Positions 1 through 8,958 of a stretch of 44,776 bases of DNA are shown here, piece after piece. Source of the DNA: an uncultured Ruminiclostridium sp. (GTDB lineage Bacteria > Bacillota > Clostridia > Oscillospirales > Acutalibacteraceae); contig CABUCM010000021.1 in NCBI GenBank assembly GCA_902490005.1, forward strand, positions 1 through 44,776, given 5' to 3'. A model generated the notes under the pieces. It was not told where the DNA came from. It ran no database searches and worked only from the letters and a program-made list of their open reading frames with translations. The position numbers and the translations under genes are program-made. Each line of letters starts with the position of its first letter. Within the stretch, counting starts at the first letter, position 1.

Positions 1-154
1 CCCGCATGAATACTGAAAAAAACGGGGTGACATCTATTTCGTCACCCCTTCTTGGGAAGCGTTGACAAAAAAGGCACCCTACCATAAACGCGAGTGAACT
101 GACAAAATAAAAAACTGAACCCGGAACGCGAATTGCGTCCAAGCTCAGCTTGGT

Positions 155-176
155 GGCGCGCTTGGAGGGACTCGAA
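155..176. other. Candidate attachment site: 22-bp tRNA-Arg 3'-end fragment
   Basis: These 22 bases are identical to 28288-28309, the 3' end of the tRNA-Arg gene including part of its CCA and the T-arm, in the same orientation. Tyrosine-recombinase elements that insert at tRNA 3' ends leave this arrangement: an intact tRNA at one end and a short 3' copy at the other. The interval between them would be an island of about 28.1 kb. No integrase gene is visible, so site use is inferred. Confidence 0.6.
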
Positions 177-292
177 GGCGGCCCTATTGCACACGGCGTT
201 CCGCCAGTCCCTCATTTTTCCTTTTCGGCTTCTTTCCCTATCAGTTTCTCCCTACTTGCTCTCGGGGGTTCTTCGTCTGCCCCCACGCGTAA

Positions 293-332
293 AAAAGCAC
301 CGTCCACGCTGGCGCGTGAACGGTGCTTTTGG
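293..332. terminator. Bidirectional intrinsic-terminator-like hairpin
   Basis: The arms AAAAGCACCGT and ACGGTGCTTTT flank a GC-rich inner stem (CACGC/GCGTG) with one mismatch, and A and T runs lie on the two sides. It sits in the segment of repeat A that copy B lacks. No intact gene adjoins it in the window. Confidence 0.55.
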
Positions 333-558
333 AAGGGAGTGACGAAATTGTTGTCCACTGGTCTAATACCGCTTGGAATAAATTTATTAACCCAAGATCA
401 AAAGGAACACTCAACAAAATGAGAATCCCCGGTTCAGAATAGATACATCTGATTGTTTTTACACCCTGTTTTTCTGTTTTTGCTTTTTGACGTCTCGTTT
501 CTATAAAAAGAGATAAACCTCGAAAAATGGCTTAAACGCTGGGTTTTAGCATAGAAAA

Positions 559-607
559 GAGGCCGGAATCTGGATTGTCTCATTTATGAGTTCCAAATTT
601 CGACCTC
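559..607 (-). terminator. Terminal hairpin of repeat A
   Basis: An imperfect inverted repeat (GAGG..CGAAAT..TGGA against TCCAAATTTCG.CCTC). Read on the minus strand it is followed by TTTTC. The equivalent in repeat B (15384-15432) serves as the terminator for a minus-strand operon; here no minus-strand gene remains next to it. Confidence 0.45.
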
Positions 608-648
608 TGTTCACAAATTACGATAAATTTCGATGAAAAGTCCCCTGC

Positions 649-684
649 CTGCTTTCCTGTTGATAAACTGGAAAGCAGTTTTTT
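649..684 (+). terminator. Intrinsic terminator, plus strand
   Basis: Stem CTGCTTTCC (649-657) and GGAAAGCAG (670-678), extended by AGTT/AACT-type pairing near the loop and followed by six T. There is no intact plus-strand gene upstream in the window, so it may terminate transcription leaving repeat A or be a relic of a lost gene. Confidence 0.55.
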
Positions 685-781
685 ATTGGGCTGAAAAATG
701 TCTTCAGGCAGCAGGATGCCGGCAAAAGCAAAAAGGAAGATCCGGAAGGTGTAAAAGAATATGAACGGGAAAAGGCGCCAG

Positions 782-828
782 CTATTCCCACAGCAAAACC
801 GGAGCGAGTGGTTTTGCTGTGGGAATAG
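782..828. repeat. 19-bp perfect inverted repeat
   Basis: The arms 782-800 and 810-828 are perfectly complementary around a 9-base loop. No T run follows, so it is not a standard intrinsic terminator. It lies in the roughly 640-bp gene-free stretch between repeat A and the binding-protein gene. Short open frames across this stretch look like chance: they have no recognisable motif and run through the palindrome on both strands. Confidence 0.7.
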
Positions 829-1085
829 TTGAGCTTTATTTGCCCTATGTGTTTGGGAAAACGTTTATGAGTTTCTTGCCTGACTTCAGCCTGCAGCATA
901 GTTCAAATACAGGAAAGGAAACTGCTTTCAGAGAAAAGGATACAAAAGGTTCCTTCTCTTATGAGACAGAAATATTTATGAGGACGCAGGATATTTCAGG
1001 AAAATGTAGGGACAGGAAGCTGTTTGCAGGCCATTGGCCGCTTTTCCCTTTTTGTGCCAATTTTATTTTTGCAATAAAAAATACC

Positions 1086-1113
1086 TATAATAATTAAAAA
1101 TATATATTATAAT
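1086..1113 (+). promoter_or_regulatory. Probable promoter region for the cassette 1 transporter
   Basis: A very AT-rich stretch with two consensus -10 hexamers, TATAAT at 1086-1091 and at 1108-1113. No convincing -35 box lies 16-18 bp upstream of either, which would suit an activated promoter served by the nearby YesN-type regulator. The start site is not determined. Confidence 0.35.
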
Positions 1114-1248
1114 TTATGGAAACTGGATATAAAAAGTTAAGAATTACTGAAATTAGATAGATTGAGTTTGCAGAAAGAATTTAATATACTAAAAACAAGG
1201 AATTCCAAGACACTGTGCACAGAAAAACACAAAGACTGGAGGAAAAAT

Positions 1249-2604
1249 ATGAAAAAGGTTATCTCGATTTTTCTTGCGTTGGCGATGAGTATAGGATTAG
1301 CAGCTTGCAGTGGAAGTCCAGACCCCTCCGGCGAAGACTCCGGTTCGTCCGGCTTATCGGCATCTTCGGGAGGAGAAATCAGTACACAGACACAGGAAAT
1401 GACAATTACGGTTTACCACTATATGGGAGAAGCGACAAAGCAGGCGGGGCTGGAAGCAGTGCAGAACGCCTTTGTAGAAGCTAACCCGGAATATGCAATT
1501 ACCTGGAACAATGTATATTACAATCAGAATACAGACTATTTTCCCCAGCTGCAGACCGCTCTGGCTTCCGGCGAGCAACCTGAGATCATGCACGGAAATC
1601 CCGGCTTGTATCCCGATTTGCTGGACGAAGGATATGTGGCGGATTTGACAGATAATGAAGTAATCAAATCCATGAATCTGCCGGACGGAGATTTGGGGGA
1701 CGTTTCCAAGGACGGAAAAATTTACGCTTTCCCCCTGGATTTCAAGAGCTGGGGTGTTTTCTACAATGTGAAAATGTTTGAAGATTTGGATTTAGAGGTC
1801 CCCACTACGCTGACGGAACTATCGGAAGTAAGCCAGGCACTGGCCGATGCGGGAATTGATCCCTGGATTTATGGCTATGCCACAGCGGCAAATCCTGATG
1901 CAGAAGTAAAAAATACGATTCTGACCTGGGCGCTGGATAACGGGGACAATGATATTTTTGAAAACATATGCAATGGAAGCAAAAGTATCTTAGACTATCC
2001 CTATTATGAAACCGCACTGGAAAACTGGGCGGAATGTTTCCAGTGGTTGGGGCCGGATGCGCTGACTACGGATCAAAACACTGCTCTGGAACGGCTGGTC
2101 GCCGGCGACGGGGCCATGACGTTAGAGGGAACTTGGGTTATCGGCGATTTGGAAACCATGATCGAAGGCAGCGATTTTGAGTATGGGTTCTTTGTGAAGC
2201 CTATCGATGATACGCCGAATTCTGCACGGCTCAATGTGATGGTGGATCAGTGCTTTATGCTGAATCCCAACGCAGAAAATTATGATACTGCCCTTGAGTT
2301 TTTGGAATATTGGGCGGTAGACGGCGCAGATTCCTGGTCTTCGGTATCCGGTATTCCCCTGCTGAACGGCTCAGTGGGCCAAGATGCACCGGAAGTCGTA
2401 AAAGAATTGGCTGAAGTTAAAAAGAGCGGAAACATTTCCCATATGGGTGATTTTACAGCTCCCTGGACCTCTCAGTTTACCACGATTTACCGGAAGCACC
2501 TAACCGCTTTTATCGAAAGCTATGTCAAAGGATCACCGATGACGGCTCACGACTGCCTGGTAGCCATGCAGGCTGAGTTTGATCAGGCTTTGGCGGAAAG
2601 CTGA
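1249..2604 (+). CDS. ABC transporter sugar-binding lipoprotein (family 1)
   Basis: An extracellular solute-binding protein of 451 residues that would capture a sugar or oligosaccharide outside the membrane and deliver it to the two permeases that follow. The start at 1249 is chosen over the longer frame (1162) because GGAGG lies just upstream and the N-terminus then forms a lipoprotein signal (MKK, a hydrophobic stretch, LAAC, lipid-modified Cys at residue 23). The Ser/Gly-rich linker after the Cys is typical of Gram-positive lipoproteins. A hairpin separates it from the permeases. Substrate cannot be read from the sequence. No ATPase is encoded nearby; MsmX-type shared ATPases usually serve such importers. 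Confidence 0.9.
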   Translation: MKKVISIFLALAMSIGLAACSGSPDPSGEDSGSSGLSASSGGEISTQTQEMTITVYHYMGEATKQAGLEAVQNAFVEANPEYAITWNNVYYNQNTDYFPQLQTALASGEQPEIMHGNPGLYPDLLDEGYVADLTDNEVIKSMNLPDGDLGDVSKDGKIYAFPLDFKSWGVFYNVKMFEDLDLEVPTTLTELSEVSQALADAGIDPWIYGYATAANPDAEVKNTILTWALDNGDNDIFENICNGSKSILDYPYYETALENWAECFQWLGPDALTTDQNTALERLVAGDGAMTLEGTWVIGDLETMIEGSDFEYGFFVKPIDDTPNSARLNVMVDQCFMLNPNAENYDTALEFLEYWAVDGADSWSSVSGIPLLNGSVGQDAPEVVKELAEVKKSGNISHMGDFTAPWTSQFTTIYRKHLTAFIESYVKGSPMTAHDCLVAMQAEFDQALAES

Positions 2605-2614
2605 TTTAATTTTA

Positions 2615-2643
2615 GCGGCCTGTGCTGTAATGGCACAGGCCGC
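2615..2643 (+). promoter_or_regulatory. Intercistronic hairpin between binding protein and permease
   Basis: A perfect 11-bp stem (GCGGCCTGTGC against GCACAGGCCGC) with a 7-base loop and no T run. In binding-protein/permease operons such hairpins stabilise the upstream message or partly terminate, giving more binding protein than permease; that role is inferred here. Confidence 0.6.
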
Positions 2644-2662
2644 TGTCTCAGGGAGGAATCAG

Positions 2663-3538
2663 ATGATAGCGAAAAAAAAGGCCCTTTCCCGGTATCACTT
2701 TCGGGAACATGCCACTAACCTTGCTTTTCTTTTACCGGCCACGGCGCTGTTTGCGTTTGTGGTTCTTATCCCATTCTTTCAAAGCATTCCCTATTCTTTT
2801 ACCGACTGGAAAAGCATTATGAGCGATTCCTGGAACTGGGTGGGATTCAGAAATTATGAACTGATGTTATCCAACCAGTATTTCCGGAACGCCTTTGTAC
2901 ATACCCTTCACTTTACGATTCTTTATGTAATAGGCGCAAACCTTCTGGGCTTGCTGCTGGCACTGCTGCTGCAGATGTCCTCTAAATTCAACAATTTTGC
3001 GAGAACCCTTATTTTTCTGCCTTTTACCGTAGCGCTGACCAGCGGTGCGATCGTCTGGAGCTATGTGTTTACAGATGTATACTGCAATATTTTCGGCACT
3101 ATCAGCCCTTTGGGAGACTCTTCTCAGGTTATCAACGGCATGGCGGTCATTGCCATTTGGCGAGATTTGGGATACTGCATGCTGATTTATATTGCGGCTC
3201 TGCAGTCGATTCCCCAGGATTATTACGAAGCGGCCACTGTGGAAGGCGCCGGAAAATTACAGCAGACGTTCCGCATTACGCTTCCGCTGATTGTGCCCGC
3301 CTTTACCTCCAATATTACCCTGCTGCTGGCATGGGGACTGCGTTGCTTTGATTATCCGATGGCTGTAGCAAGAAATATGGAAGCGGCCCAAACCACCGCA
3401 ATGTTTATTTACGATTATATCTTTGGATACAGCAAAGCAGGCCTGGGCCAGGCCGCCGCAATCATGCTGACTCTGGTTTTAATTATTATTACGCAGTTTG
3501 TGACCAGAGCATTGCGCCGAATGGAGGTGGAAGTATGA
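2663..3538 (+). CDS. Sugar ABC transporter permease (MalF/UgpA type)
   Basis: A 291-residue inner-membrane permease of the carbohydrate uptake CUT1 family. The start at 2663 follows GGGAGGA; the longer frame from 2579 would overlap the preceding gene and has no ribosome site. About six hydrophobic helices are visible, beginning with LAFLLPATALFAFVVLIPF. The EAA loop that contacts the ATPase is clear (YYEAATVEGAGKLQQTFRIT, about residues 211-230). The gene overlaps the next permease by 4 bp (ATGA), which indicates translational coupling. It forms a heterodimeric channel with the next gene product. Confidence 0.92.
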   Translation: MIAKKKALSRYHFREHATNLAFLLPATALFAFVVLIPFFQSIPYSFTDWKSIMSDSWNWVGFRNYELMLSNQYFRNAFVHTLHFTILYVIGANLLGLLLALLLQMSSKFNNFARTLIFLPFTVALTSGAIVWSYVFTDVYCNIFGTISPLGDSSQVINGMAVIAIWRDLGYCMLIYIAALQSIPQDYYEAATVEGAGKLQQTFRITLPLIVPAFTSNITLLLAWGLRCFDYPMAVARNMEAAQTTAMFIYDYIFGYSKAGLGQAAAIMLTLVLIIITQFVTRALRRMEVEV

Positions 3539-4401
3539 CTGTTTCTCGGAGCGGGATCCTATCCCATAAAAGAAAAGCCGTTTCCACTACCGGCCATATT
3601 CTCAGGATACTTGTCATTTTAGGTATCATTGCAGTTTTCCTGCTGCCCTTTTACCTAGGATTTTTATATTCCATTAAATACAAAAATGAAGTTACCCTTG
3701 ATCGCCTGGCATGGCCCCAGCACCCTACGCTGGATAACTTCATCCGGGTAATTACGGAAAACGATCAGTTTTTAATTGGATATAAAAACAGCATTCTCAC
3801 CACCATTCCCACTGTGCTTATTTTGATGATCATTACTTCCATGGCTGCATGGGTGCTGGCCCGGTACAACAATAAATTTTATAACGCTGTTTATATGATT
3901 TTTACGCTGGGCATTTTAATTCCCTTTCAGTGCATTATGCTGCCCCTGTATGTGAATCTATACGGCTTAGGGCTAGTGAACAATGTGGCGGGGTTTGTTA
4001 TCGCGCGCACAGGAATTCAGATTTCCATCAGCATGCTGGTGGTCACAAGTTTTGTTAAAACAGTGCCAAAGGATTTGGAGGAGGCCGCCAGCATCGACGG
4101 CTGCAACCGTATTCAGACCTTCTGGGTAATTGTCTTTCCTCTTATGAAACCCATCAATGCAACCCAGGCGGTTTTGAATACGCTGTTTGTCTGGAACGAT
4201 TACAATACCGCAGTAGTTTTGCTGCGCGAACCGGCCAGCCGAACGCTTCCCCTGGCACAAATGACCTATTTCAGTGAAACCACCGAGCTGAATCTTGCTT
4301 TTGCTTTTTTCATTATGGCAATGCTGCCGATTTTAATTCTCTATTTATGTTTGCAGAAGTATATTGTCAGCGGGATTACCGCCGGCGCCGTAAAGGGATA
4401 A
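3535..4401 (+). CDS. Sugar ABC transporter permease (MalG/UgpE type)
   Basis: A 288-residue second CUT1 permease with six predicted helices. The EAA motif reads DLEEAASIDGCNRIQTFWVI, and the C-terminus GITAGAVKG is characteristic of MalG-type subunits. It starts inside the stop of the previous gene (ATGA), so the pair is co-translated. With the binding protein at 1249 it completes the importer except for the ATPase. The 272 bp after it carry no gene and lead to the promoter of the regulator at 4674. Confidence 0.92.
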   Translation: MTVSRSGILSHKRKAVSTTGHILRILVILGIIAVFLLPFYLGFLYSIKYKNEVTLDRLAWPQHPTLDNFIRVITENDQFLIGYKNSILTTIPTVLILMIITSMAAWVLARYNNKFYNAVYMIFTLGILIPFQCIMLPLYVNLYGLGLVNNVAGFVIARTGIQISISMLVVTSFVKTVPKDLEEAASIDGCNRIQTFWVIVFPLMKPINATQAVLNTLFVWNDYNTAVVLLREPASRTLPLAQMTYFSETTELNLAFAFFIMAMLPILILYLCLQKYIVSGITAGAVKG

Positions 4402-4600
4402 CCCCGGCGGCAGGAAGACTGTTTGTTTCGGCTGTGCCCAGGCACAAGGATAAAAAACTGCGCTTTTTTAACAATTATTGATGTTTCTAAATGAAGTTGC
4501 AATGGCGTTCAACAGCCACGAGATTCAAAGAGTATACGGTCTAAAATAACGACAGAAGAAGGCTCATGCCTTTATTTTCCATTGATAGATTCAACATTTT

Positions 4601-4631
4601 TTGACACAGCCATATTTGCTTCTGTTATGAT
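4601..4631 (+). promoter_or_regulatory. Putative sigma-A promoter for the two-component operon
   Basis: A perfect -35 TTGACA (4601-4606) with a -10 candidate TATGAT (4626-4631). The 19-bp spacer is longer than ideal; TTATGA one base earlier gives 18 bp. It lies about 40 bp before the regulator start and is the only good promoter in the 4402-4673 gap. Confidence 0.5.
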
Positions 4632-4673
4632 AAGATTACGAAAAACTACAAGAAACAGAAAGCGGGGAAGATT

Positions 4674-6188
4674 ATGGCTTATCGGGTGGTTTTAATCGAT
4701 GACAATATTACAACGGTCACCTCCTTGCAGATGACGGTGGACTGGATTGGGTTAGGGTTTCAGGTGGCCGGCGTGGCATACGATGGGCGAAGCGGCTTGA
4801 CTTTAATTCAGGAATTAAAACCGGACGTCATCATTACCGATATTCACATGCCGGATTTAGATGGCTTGATGATGGTGGAACAGGCCCAGGAATTTTTGGA
4901 AAATGCCAGAGTAATTGTGATTACTGGATACGACAAGTTTCAATATGCAGCGCAGGCCATCCGGCTTTCTGTATTTGATTATGTTTTAAAACCTATCGAC
5001 AATGAAGAATTACAGAAGTCGCTTCTTCGGGCGGCAAAAAGCCTAGACAAAGAGCGCCAGCAAACCGATCGCATTCACCAGATGACTTTATACCAGCGGC
5101 GCACTCAGCTGGTATCTTTGCTCAATGAAAGCAGCGAGACATCAGAAGAGATTCCGGTTTTTTTGACAGATGAAAATCTTCGCGCCTTTTTCATCATGCT
5201 TGTTTCCGCCAAAGGCGGACTGGCACGTCCCGATTTGCAGCGGATAGACGATCTGGCGGTTCCGAATCCTCTCCAGGTCACCAGCGTTATTCTGAACCAG
5301 GATCTCGTTTTATTCTGCGGATTAAAAAAGGAAGTGGCTGCCTGGCAAAACTATGCCCAGGAATTGGCAGACCAGATACAAACCTTTATGCCGGAGATCA
5401 GAATGGCGGTCAGCACACTGCACCGGAATTTTTCTGATATCGGCACGGCCTATCAGGAGGCAAGACAGATTGTAATGGGGTATTGCCTTCTGGAGCAGCC
5501 CAGCCGGCTGAATTTTTATGATAAGGTGAAGCTTCACCCGGCCAAGGATCAAAAGCTTTCTGACTTGGAGCAAAGATGCCGTCAGATCGCTGAAAGGTTT
5601 GGACAGTATACCAGCGACGAGACTTTTGCTTTATTAACAGAGGATTATTCCGGAGAAATCGGCGTGCTTCGTATTATGCTGTTGATGTACAGCGCAAAGG
5701 TTCTGCAGCATCGGCTCCCAAACGGCCAGTGGCCGGAATCCCTAGAGGATATTATTTTTAAAATCTCGCAGATTGCTTCCGAAAGAGAAGTGGCGGCGTG
5801 GCTGAATCGCTTTTATCAGCAGATAAGCCAAACCCAAAACGGCGTTTCCGTACTTATCAGCAATGTGCTTCATTACATACAAACCCATGTAACCGAAGGA
5901 CTGAAAATGGAAAATATAGCCGCTCAGTTTCATGTGAGTGCAAGTTATCTTTCGGCAAGAATCCGCAAGGAAACGGGAAAAACGTATCAGCAGCATGTGC
6001 TGGCAGCGAAAATTGCCGCTGCCAAACAGCTGTTGGACGACACCAGAATGCGCATTGAAGACATTGCTTATTCCATTGGTTATGAAAACTATATCAGTTT
6101 TTATAACATCTTTAAACGGCTGGAAGGAATGACCCCGTCAGAATACCGTTTTCGCAACTGCAAAGACGGCGCGGAGGACAAAGAATGA
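4674..6188 (+). CDS. YesN-type response regulator, AraC DNA-binding domain
   Basis: A 504-residue regulator. The N-terminal receiver has the acidic pocket (LIDDN), the phosphoacceptor Asp56 in IITDIHMPDLDG and the conserved Lys in VLKPID. After a long middle region, the last 100 residues form two AraC helix-turn-helix units, ending in the family signature IAYSIGYENYISFYNIFKR and GMTPSEYR. The frame overlaps the kinase by 4 bp. In known YesMN systems the pair senses extracellular carbohydrate and activates an adjacent transporter. The upstream importer is the likely target (inference). Confidence 0.93.
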   Translation: MAYRVVLIDDNITTVTSLQMTVDWIGLGFQVAGVAYDGRSGLTLIQELKPDVIITDIHMPDLDGLMMVEQAQEFLENARVIVITGYDKFQYAAQAIRLSVFDYVLKPIDNEELQKSLLRAAKSLDKERQQTDRIHQMTLYQRRTQLVSLLNESSETSEEIPVFLTDENLRAFFIMLVSAKGGLARPDLQRIDDLAVPNPLQVTSVILNQDLVLFCGLKKEVAAWQNYAQELADQIQTFMPEIRMAVSTLHRNFSDIGTAYQEARQIVMGYCLLEQPSRLNFYDKVKLHPAKDQKLSDLEQRCRQIAERFGQYTSDETFALLTEDYSGEIGVLRIMLLMYSAKVLQHRLPNGQWPESLEDIIFKISQIASEREVAAWLNRFYQQISQTQNGVSVLISNVLHYIQTHVTEGLKMENIAAQFHVSASYLSARIRKETGKTYQQHVLAAKIAAAKQLLDDTRMRIEDIAYSIGYENYISFYNIFKRLEGMTPSEYRFRNCKDGAEDKE

Positions 6189-7942
6189 TTTCGCGTTTCA
6201 AAAAGATGCCGTACATGCGGAAGGTAATGGCAGTGGTTATTCTGGTGCTTGCAGTAACTCTCAGCATCAGCACCATTCAGCAGACCCATGTTACGCTGGA
6301 GGTTATGAAAGAGGACGCGCAGGGGAATGTTTCACTGCTGACGGAACAGGTTTTAATCAACATGGAAGAGGTTAAAACCAAGCTGGAAAAAGAAATTTAC
6401 ACCAAAATGGACTCTCTGGATCTGGCGCATTTTTTACAGGAACATGATCAAGCCCCTGGAATTGTCGTCAGGCAGCGCCTTCAATATTCTCTGAATCAGA
6501 TGATAACCAACACCTCTGTATATGATTTTGTACTGGTTGAATCAAAACTCGGCAAACAGTTCTGCGCCACAAGGGCGTCTAACGGCTTTCAGGGAGAACA
6601 GACTGCCCAGCAGCTGTTGGAGGATTACCCTGACAGAACCTATGGATCCTGGATCTGGGTGAACGATGAAAAAGGAGATATTTATCTGCTTAACGACATA
6701 TATTCGTCCGATCCCCTGCGCTATTCCGGCAGGGTGACTCTGCATATGAAAACAGAGCGGATTCTTCCTCTAGGAAGAAATAACATCAACTATTCTATCG
6801 TTTTTTACCAGCCTAACCATGGCCTGATTTTTTCTATTGGAGATCCGGTCAGCAAAAAAGTAGAACAGGAAGCGGTTCAGCTGGTGGAGGAATCTGCCCT
6901 TTCCCGCCAGGTTTCCCTGGACGGGAAAGAGTATTATGTGGCGGTAGATCATACCAGCAACTTCTGGGCCATCGGTTTGTATTCTACAGATCATATGGTA
7001 TCTGCCAGCCAAAACGTGCTTTTTACCGGGGCTTTGTTTGGGGTCATCTGCCTGGCAGCCGCTACGACAGCCATTTTGCTGATGCTGCGCCCTCTTTCCC
7101 GGCAGATTTTCGTTCTGACGAAAACAATGGATGCCATCAGCAACGACGATATACTGCGGCAGGTTCCTGTATGGGGAGATGACGATATCAGTCAGATGGC
7201 GGTGCACTTCAATACCATGATCAGGCGAATTTTAGAGCTTGTAGACCGGGTAGTGGAAGAAGAAGCCCAGAAAAACAGAGCTGAGTTTCAACTGCTGGAT
7301 TACCGATACCGAAACCTTCAAATGCAGATTAATCCGCATTTTATTTACAATGCCCTGGAAACCATTAACGCGCTGGCAAAAATCAGCGGCAATTATGATA
7401 TCAGCGAGATTGTGCAACGCATCAGCCGGTATTTCCGAAGCATTACCGTCAATATGGATAAGCAGTTTATCACAGTGAAACAGGAGCTTCTGACGTTAAA
7501 GGATTATGTCCAGATTTATAACAATATCTATCACAAGCAGTTGACCACTGACGTTGTCTGTGGGCAGGAAATGGAAAAAGCGCTGCTTCCTACAATGATT
7601 TTACAGCCCATTGTGGAAAACGCCCTGGTGCATGGCTTGTCCAAGGTAAAAGAGAATCCTGTATTGACCATACGGATACAGGATGCCGGCGATTCGGTGC
7701 TTCAAATAGAAGTTGAAAATAACGGGCCGGCGATTACAGAAAGTCAATGCCGGCAGGGCATGTCCAAAAAGAACGGAAACCCAGGTCACAGCGGCATCGG
7801 CCTTGCCAATGTAATCGAACGGCTGAATATTCTGTACGGGGGTCAGGCATCTTTAAGCATCCACGGCAGTTCCCGGGGAACGCTGGTGCGAATTGAAATT
7901 CCCCTTGCCTTCAGCAGCCCTATTCATAAAAACGAAACTTAG
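6185..7942 (+). CDS. YesM-type sensor histidine kinase
   Basis: A 585-residue membrane kinase. One helix lies near residues 12-30, followed by an extracellular sensing region of about 245 residues and a second helix near 277-300. A HAMP segment follows, then the His-kinase signature with the phosphoacceptor in NPHFIYNALETI (about residue 382) and a HATPase domain with the N-box ILQPIVENALVHG and a GIGLANV G-box. It overlaps the regulator gene by 4 bp (ATGA). The MDR gene starts 12 bp downstream, so signalling and catabolic genes share one transcript. Confidence 0.93.
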   Translation: MISRFKKMPYMRKVMAVVILVLAVTLSISTIQQTHVTLEVMKEDAQGNVSLLTEQVLINMEEVKTKLEKEIYTKMDSLDLAHFLQEHDQAPGIVVRQRLQYSLNQMITNTSVYDFVLVESKLGKQFCATRASNGFQGEQTAQQLLEDYPDRTYGSWIWVNDEKGDIYLLNDIYSSDPLRYSGRVTLHMKTERILPLGRNNINYSIVFYQPNHGLIFSIGDPVSKKVEQEAVQLVEESALSRQVSLDGKEYYVAVDHTSNFWAIGLYSTDHMVSASQNVLFTGALFGVICLAAATTAILLMLRPLSRQIFVLTKTMDAISNDDILRQVPVWGDDDISQMAVHFNTMIRRILELVDRVVEEEAQKNRAEFQLLDYRYRNLQMQINPHFIYNALETINALAKISGNYDISEIVQRISRYFRSITVNMDKQFITVKQELLTLKDYVQIYNNIYHKQLTTDVVCGQEMEKALLPTMILQPIVENALVHGLSKVKENPVLTIRIQDAGDSVLQIEVENNGPAITESQCRQGMSKKNGNPGHSGIGLANVIERLNILYGGQASLSIHGSSRGTLVRIEIPLAFSSPIHKNET

Positions 7943-7954
7943 GAGGTACCTTTG

Positions 7955-8938
7955 ATGAAAGCAATTTTAGTCTGTGAAAATAATTCGCTTCGCTGGAGCG
8001 ATGTGCCCGATCCTGTTATCAAGGAGGACGAAGTTTTAGTTGAAATTCATGCAGCGGCTCTTAACCGTGCGGATCTGATGCAGAGGGAAGGCGATTATCC
8101 TCCGCCTTCCGGCTGCCCGGAATGGATGGGGCTGGAAATATCCGGCGTCATTATTCAGATGGGAACCGTTGCAGAGGCCAAAAGCGCATTCCATATTGGC
8201 GACAGCGTTTGCGCCCTGCTGGGAGGAGGCGGTTATGCAGAATATGCAGCGGTAAAATACGACATGCTGATGCCCATTCCCAAAAACTGCTCTGAAATTG
8301 AGGCGGCAGCCATGCCGGAGGCGTTTGCCACCGCCTATCTGAATCTATTTCTGGAAGCAGATATCCAGCCGGGAAACACCCTGCTGATGAATGCCGGAGC
8401 CAGCGGCCTGGCAAGCGTTGTAATCCCCATGGCGAAAGCCTTTGGCATTCGGGTTATCACCACCGTTCTTTCTGCAGAAATCGCCCGGTCTATTGAACCG
8501 TTAAACGCCGATTTGGTTATCGATACTTCTGCTGAGAAGGCAGAGGATGTTTTAAAAGAAGAACTAAGGCAGGGAAGACCGGTGGATGTGGCAATAGACT
8601 GCCTGGGAGGCCCTGCTTTGGGCAAATGCCTGCCGTATCTGTCCTATCAAGGACGCTGGATAGTAATTGCCGCTTTGGCAGGCAGAGAAAGCTCTGTCCC
8701 TCTGAAAACCATATACGAGAAAAATATTCGTATTATTGGCAGTACGCTGCGATCCCGCACCCCGGAAATGAAGGCGATGATTTTAGCCGGCCTGGTTCGA
8801 AATGTATGGCCAAAGGTGGAAGAAGGGCTAATCCGTCCCACCATTTATAAGGTTCTCCCTATTACGCAGGCGGAAGAGGCCCATGATATTTTGTACCGCG
8901 GAGAAAATGTAGGCAAAGTAGTGCTGAAAGTGCGGTAA
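7955..8938 (+). CDS. Zinc-independent MDR (quinone-oxidoreductase-like) dehydrogenase
   Basis: A 327-residue medium-chain reductase resembling NAD(P)H:quinone oxidoreductase and PIG3-type proteins. The GroES-like N-terminus has AALNRADLMQREGDYPPPSG, and the cofactor fold carries the AGASGLAS nucleotide loop near residue 148. The Cys ligands of the zinc alcohol dehydrogenases are absent. ATG at 7955 lies 8 bp after AGGAGG; a TTG at 7952 would be too close. It follows the kinase directly and precedes the dehydroquinase-like gene by 20 bp, so it probably acts in the same catabolic route. The true substrate is unknown. Confidence 0.85.
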   Translation: MKAILVCENNSLRWSDVPDPVIKEDEVLVEIHAAALNRADLMQREGDYPPPSGCPEWMGLEISGVIIQMGTVAEAKSAFHIGDSVCALLGGGGYAEYAAVKYDMLMPIPKNCSEIEAAAMPEAFATAYLNLFLEADIQPGNTLLMNAGASGLASVVIPMAKAFGIRVITTVLSAEIARSIEPLNADLVIDTSAEKAEDVLKEELRQGRPVDVAIDCLGGPALGKCLPYLSYQGRWIVIAALAGRESSVPLKTIYEKNIRIIGSTLRSRTPEMKAMILAGLVRNVWPKVEEGLIRPTIYKVLPITQAEEAHDILYRGENVGKVVLKVR

Positions 8939-8958
8939 AGACCGCTGAGAGGTGTACA

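Larger units (their letters stand above)
1..613. repeat. Long dispersed repeat, copy A
   Basis: Aligns with 15007-15438 (copy B) with many substitutions, and its first 55 bases align with 28235-28289 (copy C). It carries the hairpin GGGGTGAC/GTCACCCC at 24-48, a 15-bp palindrome at 139-153 and a terminal inverted repeat at 559-607. Compared with B it holds about 180 extra bases (roughly 155-335), which contain a 22-bp tRNA-Arg 3' fragment and a hairpin. The window begins inside the repeat. A short frame after 336 (GVTKLLS..LI..GINLL) is conserved with copy B, but no gene can be assigned. Confidence 0.85.

Noticed and set aside
618..1097. Overlapping open frames of about 92 codons on both strands upstream of the binding-protein gene
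   Set aside because: They run through a perfect palindrome and a terminator, lack ribosome sites and show no recognisable motif.
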